Assembly (NCBI RefSeq): GCF_001039355.2
Contig: NW_019775597.1
Coordinates: 160,450 to 224,449 of the forward strand
Direction of reading: 5' to 3'
DNA from: Lingula anatina
Taxonomy: Eukaryota; Brachiopoda; Lingulata; Lingulida; Lingulidae
Length of the DNA stretch: 64,000 bases
Shown here: positions 25,301-39,300 of the stretch, one piece after another
Numbering within the stretch: position 1 is the first letter of the stretch
Layout: the number at the start of each line of letters is the position of its first letter
Made by a program: the position numbers and the translations under genes
The notes under the pieces: model-generated
What the model saw: the letters and a program-made list of their open reading frames with translations, nothing else
Told to the model about the DNA's origin: nothing
Databases searched by the model: none

Positions 25301-28300
25301 TTTAGTTTAGATTTTGAGAGGGAAACATGGCAGAAAAATTACACTGGTGTCACTTCTCAGAAGAATTTTATCTTTTACAGGTCGCCAAATCTGGTAATAT
25401 TGAAGCATTTGAACGTCTTTTCTATGAAGATGAGTCGCGATTGTTTCTCAAAGATGCCAAAGGTCAGACAGTTATGCACCACGCAGCCTCCAAGGACAGG
25501 ATTGTTATTATGGACTTCATCTTGGACCATGGCGGAGGCAAGTCCTTTTTTAGCGTTCATGAAATGTCTTTGTTAAGGCGTAAAAGTGTCATCTCATAAA
25601 TCCTAATTGTGAATTCTAAGTTTGTTAATTAAGTCATCATATCTCGATCTTTACGACAGTCTAATTACTTGTTGTCTGACATTAAACTTGGCGCTATTGT
25701 TAATCTAATAAATCCTTATTGTGAATTCTAAGTTTGTTAATTAAGTCATCATATCTCGATCTTTACGGCAGTCTAATTACTTGTTGTCTGACATTAACCT
25801 CGTCGCTATTGTTAATGAATGCAAAAAAAAAAAAAAGAAAAAATCGTGCTAGAAGTGTTCCTCATGTGTGTTGAAAAAACAACAAAAAACGTATTTCCCA
25901 TCTCTTACCATCCAGATATTAATGCCAAGGATTGTAAGGGAAACACACCTCTCCACGTCGCTGTCGAGCTGACAGCGACGGCCAGTATTGACTACCTTAT
26001 CTACCATGGCGCCGACACTACCATCCTGAACGCTGATCTCATGGCACCCATTCACTATGCCGTAGACCTGGGGAACGTGGCATCGTTAAAGGTAACGAAA
26101 TCGAAATACCCACTGTATCTACACAATATGGAGTGATGCATTCCCTATGTTGTTTTGTTTGTCGTCATAATGATATAGTTGTCTCCATCTCGGTGGTAGA
26201 CCACCTGTGAGAGCGGATGAAATTCATATGATCGTCCAAAGTAATAACAGCAAGTCATTCATTCAAATACCGACCAAATTGCCTTAAGTAATTAGTCTTT
26301 TACCCAGTAATTATAATTCCTTTAGCTACACTTGTAAGACGGGTATTCTAACAGAATTATTGGCAACGTAAACGGATGTGATATTGGAAATCAGACTTTT
26401 TTTTTATTTGCGTTCATTCTTATGTGAAAAACAAGTCAGATTGGTGCATGTATAAAGTATAAATCATACTGCATCCAATAAATATTACATACATCTCCAC
26501 TGCAATGACTTACATAAGTACCACTTTATTCGAGTTAGATACCATAACTACCGGTATGTTAGTGTAGCTACATGTATAGAGCAATGCTTGTGAACCTCAT
26601 AATTGCTGCCTCTGTTTTCTATTATAGGTTCATTTTAAGAAAAAAAATATGAGATGGGTATGCCATTATCTGATTGACAAATATAGCATGTCTCTAACTA
26701 AAATTTGTACGTCAAGAGATTTGATATTACTTAGACTTTTGTGAATTTGTTTTATTTTCTATGTTATTTTGTGATATGACCATTTACTTACATGTAGATA
26801 TGAATGTATGCTTAAACGATCCCACAACGGACATTAAACACGTAATGACAGACGCACATTAAATACTTAACATTAATACTGCACAACTTTGTAGAAAGTG
26901 ATTAGCAAGCTGAAATGGACAACAAATTATGTTTCCTTAGACGTTATGTTATTTAAGGATACCCGGTATTATACTGCGACAGTATCTATGCAAAGCACAT
27001 TTATTAATTAGGGATACATTGCAGCATAAATGGAGGAGGAAATTGATTAAGCAATAACAATGCAGTCATTGTATTTCTCACCCGTAGCTAAACAACGAGC
27101 TTTATCGTGACAGCCTGGATACCATATGCCAACTGTGAAGTTTAATGGAAATGTATTTGAACATGTTTTGCAATTAGANCAGACAGTTATGCACCACGCA
27201 GCCTCCAAGGACAGGATTGTTATTATGGACTTCATCTTGGACCATGGCGGAGGCAAGTCCTTTTTTAGCGTTCATGAAATGTCTTTGTTAAGGCGTAAAA
27301 GTGTCATCTCATAAATCCTAATTGTGAATTCTAAGTTTGTTAATTAAGTCATCATATCTCGATCTTTACGACAGTCTAATTACTTGTTGTCTGACATTAA
27401 ACTTGGCGCTATTGTTAATCTAATAAATCCTTATTGTGAATTCTAAGTTTGTTAATTAAGTCATCATATCTCGATCTTTACGGCAGTCTAATTACTTGTT
27501 GTCTGACATTAACCTCGTCGCTATTGTTAATGAATGCAAAAAAAAAAAAAGAAAAAATCGTGCTAGAAGTGTTCCTCATGTGTGTTGAAAAAACAACAAA
27601 AAACGTATTTCCCATCTCTTACCATCCAGATATTAATGCCAAGGATTGTAAGGGAAACACACCTCTCCACGTCGCTGTCGAGCTGACAGCGACGGCCAGT
27701 ATTGACTACCTTATCTACCATGGCGCCGACACTACCATCCTGAACGCTGATCTCATGGCACCCATTCACTATGCCGTAGACCTGGGGAACGTGGCATCGT
27801 TAAAGGTAACGAAATCGAAATACCCACTGTATCTACACAATATGGAGTGATGCATTCCCTATGTTGTTTTGTTTGTCGTCATAATGATATAGTTGTCTCC
27901 ACCTCGGTGGTAGACCACCTGTGAGAGCGGATGAAATTCATATGATCGTCCAAAGTAATAACAGCAAGTCATTCATTCAAACACCGACCAAATTGCCTTA
28001 AGTAATTAGTCTTTTACCCAGTAATTATAATTCCTTTAGCTACACTTGTAAGACGGGTATTCTAACAGAATTATTGGCAACGTAAACGGATGTGATATTG
28101 GAAATCAGACTTTTTTTTTATTTGCGTTCATTCTTATGTGAAAAACAAGTCAGATTGGTGCATGTATAAAGTATAAATCATACTGCATCCAATAAATATT
28201 ACATACATCTCCACTGCAATGACTTACATAAGTACCACTTTATTCGAGTTAGATACCATAACTACCGGTATGTTAGTGTAGCTACATGTATAGAGCAATG

Positions 28301-30322
28301 CTTGTGAACCTCATAATTGCTGCCTCTGTTTTCTATTATAGGTTCATTTTAAGAAAAAAAATATGAGATGGGTATGCCATTATCTGATTGACAAATATAG
28401 CATGTCTCTAACTAAAATTTGTACGTCAAGAGATTTGATATTACTTAGACTTTTGTGAATTTGTTTTATTTTCTATGTTATTTTGTGATATGACCATTTA
28501 CTTACATGTAGATATGAATGTATGCTTAAACGATCCCACAACGGACATTAAACACGTAATGACAGACGCACATTAAATACTTAACATTAATACTGCACAA
28601 CTTTGTAGAAAGTGATTAGCAAGCTGAAATGGACAACAAATTATGTTTCCTTAGACGTTATGTTATTTAAGGATACCCGGTATTATACTGCGACAGTATC
28701 TATGCAAAGCACATTTATTAATTAGGGATACATTGCAGCATAAATGGAGGAGGAAATTGATTAAGCAATAACAATGCAGTCATTGTATTTCTCACCCGTA
28801 GCTAAACAACGAGCTTTATCGTGACAGCCTGGATACCATATGCCATCTGTGAAGTTTAATGGAAATGTATTTGAACATGTTTTGCAATTAGAAGTCCTGA
28901 ACTACGCAATCACTTTTTTCTCTCTCTATTTGTGTTCCCTCGTTTAAGTTACAGATAAAATAGCCAACCCGCCCATTGCTTTTAACGTTGCAATTAGCCG
29001 CGTTCGCTTTCATTTGTATTTTAACAATTAACTTAAATACCAGAGAACGTGATTGTTACCTTTCTCAACAGCTTTTTATTTGTGCAACTCAAGAGGGAAA
29101 ATGTATTTACGAAGTCTAAATAAAGAACTAACGTAAAAGAGATTTACCACTTACATTATTCAGTTGCTACAATTTGCGGCAACAGCAATCCATTTTGATA
29201 ATTTGCTTATTTGATGTCATTAATGTTAAGGCTTTTTATTTAAACTGGCGATGTAAAAACTGATTATTATCACTTTTTGTGTAGACGCAGGTATTAGATG
29301 AGCTTAACAAATCATGCATGGCGGTCGAGCACACGTTTTCTTTCATTTGTAAAATTGCAAAATATACACTATCCGACAATTGTGGTCCAAAAAGGCGTTA
29401 TATCACCACTTTTATTGTTAAATAAGTAGTATAAAGCTGATTTTACAAACAGACTATATCTAAAGGTTGTGTGTTCTGTACGAAATCTAATAACACCACC
29501 ATTGCTGTTTTAATAGTAAATTTAAGATTTTAATATAAAAGCAAACTCATGTCTATCAAGGTTTGCTAAAAGTATAAAAATTCTGCTTTAAATTTTCGAA
29601 ATCGTCTGCGTCTTTTAGGCTCTGATTAGCCATCCGGAAGTGGACATCGCTTTGGGTGGGGAAAACGACGGTACTGCCCTCCACTATGCTGCCGCCAAGG
29701 ACGACGAGAAATGTGTGGAATTGCTGGTATGGATGGGATACATGGGTCTTACTTTAATGGTCCCCGGTTATGTACACGGACACACGAGTCCACATACTGT
29801 GCATATAAATGCCGTCCATCTAATTTTGTTTAGCGCCATTCCATCAGCGTTAATGTTCACCATTTGCCATTATTCGTGGAATTAAAAGCATAAAGCAATG
29901 ATCTTAGGTATTTAAAGCATGAAGATTATTACTAGAACGTATCTTGAAGTGAACGCGAAAACGTTTGTCAAAAACAGTGCTCTTCAGTCCAAAGGAGAGT
30001 AAATATCTTTGTCATCCTAATATCTGTATAACAAACGATAGTCATGAACAATAAGCTGAATGGTAACCTCAGTGACATTTAAATTGCTTTCTTTTTATCT
30101 GTAGTTAGAGCACAAGGCCCCGCTGTGCAAACACGACAGCATCGGACTGTACCCTATCCATGTGGCAGTGAAAAATGCGTCAGCCAAGTCTGTGGACGTG
30201 CTTGTGGAACATGGTAAAACGCACATTCCAACATATTAGTGCATATTTCAATCTAGATGTTTGTTTAAATGTTTGGTACTACTACGCCACTCGCATGTGG
30301 TATAAATTATAATTTCTTTATG

Positions 30323-30361
<39 letters not shown>

Positions 30362-33300
30362 TAGCTGAGAAGAACGGTTACACCCGGTCGCAGTTGATGT
30401 CTTTTATGGACAAAAAGAAGAACATGGCGCTCCACTCTGCCGTTAATGCGGCAAATCTTAAGGTAAGGTGTGCGTTTTTTAAAAATATTAAATGTCATTT
30501 CCCTCACACTTATGAAATTGATTTATTTTACGTATATTTGCACCTATCACTGCTGTTAAAATACATTTTACACTGATTTTCCTGCATTGGCCTCTTAACA
30601 TATGCTGGGCCTATTTAACAGATGGGTTTTATCTTATTTCTAAACTAAGTTTTAATTTACTTGGTCTTATTTTAACAGCGCGCTTGCCATTACAAGGTAA
30701 CAAGGTATCTCTGAAATTTAAAACAGGCTTTTATAAGCTTAGACGCGCGAACCGTTTTATTTGTGTATTTTGCATTTATTTTATCTTTTTTATTTATTTA
30801 TTTCATTTTTCTTTTTTACCGTATACTTTAAGATCTCTGCTCCCTCGTCAATTAATTACGTGCCCAGTTCCGTAGACCCATTAACACCGCTTTTCTACCA
30901 ATCAATATCTTTCAACCAGGTCGAGCTGACCGAATCCAAATTCATAGACAGGGGGCCCTGGATTCATCATTACTTATTGCATACATCAACATCATATCCT
31001 ATCAGACCTGGAACAATACATGTGTACCGCATAGGAAACTGTTTAAGACTCCATTAAAGCATTGCAAATACTCGATGTATGTTTTCGATATCCATTACCG
31101 CTTCTATTCACTCTTACTCATAATGGAGCGCAGAGATTGAAACAAACAGTAGAATGTACATGTACCTTGATAATTGCACTGGTTTGCAGTAATTGACGAG
31201 CGTAACTTTGGAAAGGTTTCATCTTTTCTGTTTACGCGTTTGCAGACAGATTGCCGTGGTCCCAAAGTAATGCAATTGTATACGCAAAATAACAACAGGA
31301 ATAGATTAAAAAGTCTTAGGTAGTAAAATTCGAATTAATTCTCTTTCTCTTGATCTACGAATGTTTTGTTTTTCAATTAAATTTATTTGTAACAGTACAT
31401 TTATCACTTTATTTCAGTTATACTTCTGTTGCTTCTACAACTGTAATTGCATGCCGTCTCTATCAACAAAAAACTTTGATTTAGCCTCATTGTAGGTTTC
31501 TTTAATCCAAAACCAGAACATGTGAGTGGAATTTCTCTGTACAACGTCCGATAATATGTATGATTTTATTTTACACTGTTTATTTACTTCCAGGCCGTGC
31601 AGGTGTGTCTGGCTGCGGGTGCTGACATTGATGCCCAACAGGTGAACAACTTTTAAACATATGAAGCACAGTACTCAAGCACAGTTTGTGCATGTGCAGA
31701 AAGTGTTTTTATGTTAGGCTGTATGGTCATGTCGCCCCAACTGGACCTCTCTCCACAACCCCGAACCATGAAAAATGAAATGCTCCCCGAGGCAAAATGT
31801 TGCAAAATTAACTGAAAATCGTAGATAGCTTTATTGCAGGCAATGCGCATCAAAAGCTCTTTTTGATTGAGCGAAAAGTAGCCAATAGACGTTTTAATTT
31901 CGATTTTTTGCGTTTTGATTGTCAATTCTGATTTTTTTGCAAGTAAATTAATGGGAGTCAACAATGGGAGCACACTTGGGAGCGCGTGAAATAAGCCTAT
32001 TTGAAGGAGTTTATGGCGCGACATGCCTAGAAAGAATCTTTATTCATTTTGAGTAATATGCTTGTTACCATAATGAGTGACTTAATACAATTATGTAGAA
32101 CTACATTTTGGTGCACTAGATCTTAGTTATGCATTGAATATTTAAAGAATAATGCCCACTTTAGGAAGACAAATCCACTCCCATCCACCTCGCATGTGCC
32201 CAGGGTGCTATGGATATGGTGAAGCTGATGTTTGAGAAACAACCAGAAAAGAAGCACATATGTATCAAGGCCAAGGACGTCAACGGAATGACGCCACTCC
32301 ACAAGGCGGCCATGTTTGATCATTTTGAACTTGCAAAATACCTAGTAGAAGAGGTGTGTGTGTTCATTTTGTTCATTATGGGCATTTCATGATCAGATTT
32401 AAATCGCCTTTTTAGTCCTTTTACATTGTCTGCTTATACCAAATATCCCATTCAATGAAAGTACAAGCTGAATGTTTGACCATAATCCGTACGTTTTACT
32501 GGCAACACGCCTCCAACAGCTGAACCTGTTGCAAAACAACAATTGATGATGATTTAACAAACAAATATCTTCCCACTGTACAGTATTTTTAAACCTTAAA
32601 AGTCCATACCAAAAATCCTGTCTACCCAAATAAGTCAAACAAACATTTTAAACGATTAGCTAATTATTCTTCGTGCAATAATAATGGCAAACTTAGCTTT
32701 GTAAGCCGATATCGTACCCGTTGATTGACTGACATCCGTACGGAATTATCTACTATAAGATAAAAAACACGACCAGTTCCCTAATTCTAAAGGTAAACGT
32801 AGAAATCAATGAACCGTTCCTTTCCTCATATTTACATTCACTTATGCAATAATGGCTTTTTGATATCACTCTTAAACTATACAGGGTGCCTGGGTGGATG
32901 AGTCAGACAAGGATGACAGGTCGCCATTGCTGCTGGCTGCCTCGAGGTACTCGTGGCGCACCGCCGTGCTACTTTTGGAGAAGAAAGCGAAAATAACCCT
33001 AAAAGATAAAGATAACAGAAATTTCCTCCATCTCGCAATAGCTAATGGCGCAAGACTGGAGGACTTCCCTTGCCAATCTGTCATGGTACGTGGTATGCCG
33101 ACTTGCTCAAAGAAAACACGCCAATCCTTTTTTTTTAACATCTTGAGTCTTTGCATAATACGTGCTATATTATAAATATTCCGACGCATTTCATGCCAAA
33201 TGCAAACAGAAAAAAAGATTTTGCTTAATTTCAGTCAAGTAAAAAATGCACAAATTCTGTTTTATACCAAATGCACGTTTATATCACGTTTTATTACTCT

Positions 33301-36300
33301 GGTAGTGTTCGACAGACCTGAAAATGCTATTGAACGATAAGGACGAGCTCGGCTGCACTCCTCTACACTATGCCTCCAAGGAGGGTCATCTGGCCTCTCT
33401 GGGCAGCCTGCTACAGCACGGGGCCTCCGTAATTGTGAAAAATAACCAGAAGGAATCGGCCCTGCATTTTGCCGCAAAGTAAGATCATTTAAAAATTGAG
33501 TAAACTATTTTTGCATCGATTTTCATTGGTACCATAGGCTTTCAAACACACAGTAGTCGGAAACAGAATGAGTAGAAATGCAGATTATAAATGTCACTCT
33601 CAATTCCTGTCAGCAGTAAGCCATTTCCCTTACCAAAGTATTCAAAAGGGGCGTTAATAATCATTTATGATAAAGATTATTATTGGTTTATAATAAGTGA
33701 AGAGTAATAAAGCTCCCAGCAATAACCATAAGAATTAAACATACTCTTAAAGCTATGTTTTGTAAGAATACCGAGCTGTAGGCACAAATGGCTAATTGTC
33801 TTTTTACTTGGATTAGTGACTTAGAACCATGACATTTGATTGGATTAGTGACTTAGAACCAGGTCACTTGACCACGCATTTGTGGTCAATCCGTGGTCAC
33901 GCATTTGTGGTCAAGTGCCCTGGTTCCACAGAGTGACCACATGCATTCTGTCCCTTGCTTATCCTTCTCCACCGATCTTAGAGTCATTTTGAATACAAAT
34001 CTCTTCAGGTACGGGCGATTCAATACTTGTCTTCAACTACTGAACAGTCCTGAGGGTCACAATATCATCAACGAAACAGACCAATATGGGAAGACAGCGC
34101 TCCATGTAGCTTGCTGCAGTGGCCACACCAAAGTTGTGCAGCTTCTTCTACAGAAGGGAGCGCTTGTATCGGGGTAAGTTTCAGGTGCATCGGAATTTGT
34201 TGCCAAGTTCGTGTCACATGTTAAGATGATAACCGTTGGACTTACAGCAGAGGTCGCGGTGTACGGTGATTGCTCGATCTTTTCAAGAAAATTGTGAATT
34301 TGACAGATTCTGTATTTTTAGGTCATAATTTCTTAACATTCGAATATTCCTATTGAGTGATAGCAACAAAATTGAAAACCAGGCTACTCTATAATTATAG
34401 GCCCTATTCTATGCAATTTAGGCACCACAAGTGCTATGTAGGAATATAATTTTGTGAATATAAAATCATACATCTGAAAATTTGATAATGTTTGCCCATG
34501 AAAAGATCGTGTCACTACCGTATTTTCTTTATGGTAAGTGGAAAATATTTATAATACAGAGCATCTATTAAGTTTATAAGTATGCCAATCCCATAACCGT
34601 GTATACGTAATAAAATGCTGTTTCCAATGCACAAAAGAATATGATGAAGTACATGTACATGAACCATTTTTTCCTATTTTATCAGATGTCATATGGGGTT
34701 TACACCTCTCCATCTTGCGGCCAAAAATGGGTATACCCAAACGATGAAGCTGTTACTTGGCATGCACTCACATCTTTTAAACTTGCCCAACTCAGAAGGG
34801 GTAAGTAATTTGAACGAATGGTAATTTCGTTTAAGCTGAGCCTGCAGGTATTTATACAAGGGCTGCCCACATTTTTTTTCTTTTTTTTTTACTTTAGTTA
34901 ATATCGCGATTTTGATCATATTCCTTTTGTTGGGTTTTAGTACATCCATCAAATTCTGAGAAGTCTTCTTTATACCTTCAGCTTGATAAAGGGTAAGATA
35001 CGTGCGGGGAAAATTTATTGAGAAACACGTTCATTTAATTATGAATATGTATTTGCATTTGTAGAATACCGTCCTACATATCGCCGCTTTGTACGGCCAG
35101 CCTGCTGCGGTAAGCCTATTGTTGACTGAAGAGGCGGACATCACTCACAGAAATAACGACGACATGACTTTCTTCGATGTGGCCATTGCTAATAAGCAAA
35201 AGGAAGTGGCGCACGCTATTGTAACACACAAAAGGTATTAGGGTAGAGTGAAACGACGCTTTTTTCAGAAGTTATTTTCCCTTTGTTTAAATTAGGTTAT
35301 ATTTTTCATTTTCAAATAGAGCATGCATTCGAACGATGATTATTCACGACAGAGGCCAAATCAAAAAAGAAAATCAAAATATTCTAGTTTTACCTAACTT
35401 CTAGTAAATAAATAAGCCATTTTTAACATATCTGCGAATACCACAAGTCTGCTATGAAAGAAAATGTCCCATAGGGCCTACTATTTCATTCATTGTTACA
35501 GATGGCATGATTGTATGCACCTTCGTTCAGAATACCATGGGTGCCCTGGCATGGGGATGATTATCAACTTACCAGATATATTTGAAGTCGTTTTAAACCA
35601 GTGCGTTACCCCAGTTGGCAAAGATATCAAATCTAAAGAGTTTCACGTACGTATGTATAGTCAGAATGCTTAGATACTATTGAACTTTATTGAAGGCACC
35701 CAAAGGGAATACCCTGCACTTGTGCCTGGAGTAGAAAGACAGGACATACACTACATTGTTAGTAAAACATTAAAAAGTACTTTATCATCACCACACCCAG
35801 GATAGAGGCGGGTGAGGACAGACCAATAGTCATGTGAAGCATTATGTAGAGTGTTTAAAAAAGTAAAATGTGTTTTTGTATTGAAAATATACTCAGTATT
35901 TATTATGTTACGACAAACAAATGCAATGTATAGAGGATAGAAAACATGCTTTTATATTTACAGAAACACTACGACTTTAGCTATCTGCAGCTACCGATGG
36001 ACTATGTAAAGAAACTGAGAGAAAATGGAACCAGCTACACACCACTTATGTCTCTAAATGTGAGTTCTCGTTTGTATAATTACCGTTGAAAATTACTTTC
36101 GCATTAATATTATCGTGAAATAACTTTTCTTGATTCGACAAAGATCAATCGTTTGAGGTGCAATGCTTGTTTCTATTTATAGTTAGTAATATGTAGTCTT
36201 CTGGCAATTCAAACATTGACGCATACTAAACGTTTATTTTTGTGTACATCGATCTACTTAATTTCTAATTTTGTTCACGAATTTACTGACATTATATCCA

Positions 36301-39300
36301 CTGCTTCGGAAAGAAATATTTTCTTAAAGTCAAAACAAATATTCTGTAAAACCTGCCTAAATGGATAAAGACACTCTTAGATCATCGCTAATAGATTAGT
36401 ATTTACTGTACAAACACTACCTAATGGTGATGAACCCATCATTATTGTTTTGCAGATGATGGTGAAGCACAATCGTGTTGGGCTCCTGTCACATCCACTG
36501 TGCTTGCAGTACTTGAGCATGAAATGGTAACTTTTTGGCCATGCCTTATATTGCGTTTTGAAATAGTATTGTATGCCTTTATCAGGTCTCATGTGGCATT
36601 TTACTTCGTTTTTGGACGGCTTGAATACGCCTCACATTGTGCTTTAAAAGTTCATTTTTGTATTCCTTACTAGTTTATTTAAGCTTTTAATGTTAGAACG
36701 TTAGTGTTCAGAGAATATGCCATGTAAACCTGGTCTACATTTTCGTATCAGAATAACTTAAATTTCACTAGTTATGAATATATTTTTCTGGACTGTTAAT
36801 GAAAATAGGAAAGAAAACATGTAGCTGGGAAGTGACTTGTAATGACACTAACCAAATTGTTCTATACAGTACATGTAGTTAATGTTTAAATATTTATGTA
36901 CAATAGAGAGCCGTAAATGAAAGTGAACATGCATCTAGAGCTAAATAACCTAACTCTAATTATAAATACAACATAATCAACTTTTTGAAACGTATTTTAG
37001 GCAGGCATATGGAGGTTGGATACACATGTTTGTGCTGTTCCTTTACATCCTCTTCCTTGCGGCTTTGACGTCACACGTCACGTACATTCGCCCAATGGAT
37101 CATGACGACCCGTGGGCACATTTTGGAGTTAACAGAACCAACGAGACACGATACTGTAGCAGGTTTTGCCAGTCCCTTAAGTCAGGGGTACGTCATGAAA
37201 AAAATGTGTGGAAACGCATTGACTGAAAATACCTTCTGCGGATGCGCTTTTACTAAATACGTTTACTTATTATGTTACTTTTAATATGTCTGTTATATTG
37301 TCTTATGGTTGATAAAAAACGTGTGAAAATAAATTGTGCATAAATTGTCACCATTTTTATGAAACGGTATGCACGTCTTGGGGATCAAAACTTTATCTAG
37401 GATATGCAGATATCAACAACTATTTGTTACTCTTTATTTGCTGTTTTCCCTTTTTAGTATCAAGTAGCACCATTCCATAGGATAGGTTTACTGTACATTC
37501 TTGTGTTCTGTGCTCTCAACATCATCAAGGAAATTTTTCAAGTAATTCAACAGGTAAATAAATGTGTATGTCCATTTAATAAGTCTAACCACGAAAATGG
37601 GTGAAAGAACTGCGCGTTATGAAGTAAAGCGAAAAAACAAGAAATTGATATATACCATCCCATTGTTATTGGCTGATCTATAAATGTTCCATTGATCGAT
37701 TTTCCAGGATCAGAATAGAGTAAATTGTATTTAAGCATGTCAAGTTTATTCTGTCCAGTACCTGAAGAAAGTAACACTGTAGTAACGTATTGTACGTTGG
37801 GTCTAAAACACATTTAATGCGGCTTCACTTCTCTGACCTTTTATTCTTATTCTATTTTAGAGAGCAAAATACTTCATAGACTGGGTGAACTATATGGAGT
37901 GGATTCTCTATGTCACGGCAGGCATATTCGTCGGCCCGTACATCTTCGAAATTAACCTGCATTATCAGTGGGAATGCGGAGCCATCGCCATTTTCTTAGC
38001 TTGGTTCAACCTACTTTTACATCTCCAAAGGTAAATATTTTAACGGATTCTGAAAGAGATATTTCTGGCTGATTTTCTATACAGTAAATGTTTATTTCCT
38101 GGCAACATATTTATCCCTATTTGTCATGATTTTTCTCATTGTTTGGTACATAAAGGTGATGAATGTATGTGTAAAACCCTATTATGAAGCGCTCGAAGTA
38201 AATATGTGATTGGCGGTGCAGTCTGCACCTAAAAATCGAGGCTGCGTTAAACTAATTTTCAAAAAAAAGTGTACAGTATCAAGTAGCCAAAGCGAGATGG
38301 CAGATGTGGTTAAGGTGCATTCTTTCTCATTAAATAACTAAATGTAATCGCCCTTTCTTTTTCAGATTTGACGTGTTTGGCATCTACGTTGTCATGTTCT
38401 TAGAAATCACGAAGACGCTGATACAAGTGTTTGTATTGTTTATGATTCTGATCGTTGCCTTTGGACTGTGCTTCTACATATTGCTATCTGAAGAAGTAAG
38501 ACTTCGACATTTTTGAGGATTGGTTCGAAAAATATAGAAATATGACATGTAAAATTTAAATTTCTGAATATTAGAGTTGGATGAATATTTTATTTTCGCA
38601 GTAATTTTTAAAAATTAACTTTCAGTATTTAACGAAATGGAAAGCATTTTACCATATAGAATGTACTCATAGCAGATTTTTGTTCTTTAATATTTTAATA
38701 TTTATTTGTTTTTATATTATTCATTTCTTTTCTTTTTGTTGTTTGTTTGTTTGTTTGTTTTGCCATGGAAATACCAGTACATATTTAAGACTAATTTACT
38801 AATCATTTTAATTTATTAATTATTATTGATAATATTTTAGTTATTTGTTCATTTATAACTTTTTGTGTTGCTATTAAAATGACTGATTTGACATTCTTTA
38901 TTTAGAACAACAGGTCTTTCGTGACACCAGAAATATCCCTTTTCCGCACCATAATAATGATGCTGGGAGAAATCGACTCCATCAATTCCTTTGTCGAGCC
39001 TCTGACAGACGACTCTCCTATCACCCAGCACTTTGGGGGTCTTACCGTGTTTTTTGTCATCGTGTTTGTGTTACTGATGCCCATCCTCCTCATGAATCTA
39101 CTGGTAAGATGTTTAAAGTGGTAAATCGTTTAAAATTAATTAATGTGTATTATTTAAATTATTGTATTAAAAGAGAGAGTAATTTTTCGTAATCACACTA
39201 AGGTTCTCTTAGTGGAAAATACCCAAACCAGAGAGCATACTTGAGAAAAATCGTTCCGGCGGTTACAGTGGAAGAAGGGTTGAATGGTGCCACGAAGCAG

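Larger units (their letters stand above)
16100..25380 (+). other. TRPA1 intron 1 (9.3 kb)
   Basis: No coding exon is recognised. It is AT-rich and contains a poly-A/GAAA simple repeat at about 17710–17766 and a CT microsatellite at 22307–22335. Open frames around 22.2–22.9 kb arise from the CT repeat and AT-rich sequence. A long first intron often holds regulatory elements, but none can be named here. Confidence 0.6.
25465..28892 (+). repeat. 1.71-kb near-identical tandem duplication joined by a single N
   Basis: Copy 1 (25465–27178, 1,714 bp) and copy 2 (27180–28892, 1,713 bp) are identical apart from a few substitutions (for example CATCTCGG versus CACCTCGG near 26190/27901, and GCCAAC versus GCCATC near the ends) and a homopolymer length difference. 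One N at 27179 marks the join. Each copy contains the 3' part of TRPA1 exon 2 and all of exon 3 (second copy 27630–27805). The second exon 2 fragment lacks its acceptor, and a second exon 3 would break the frame. An unmerged haplotype or contig overlap is the likeliest cause. Confidence 0.95.

Noticed and set aside
27180-27805. Extra ankyrin exons of TRPA1 as tandem or mutually exclusive alternative exons
   Set aside because: They are practically identical to exons 2–3, the exon 2 copy has no acceptor, the phase does not fit, and the join is an N; an assembly duplicate explains all of this.
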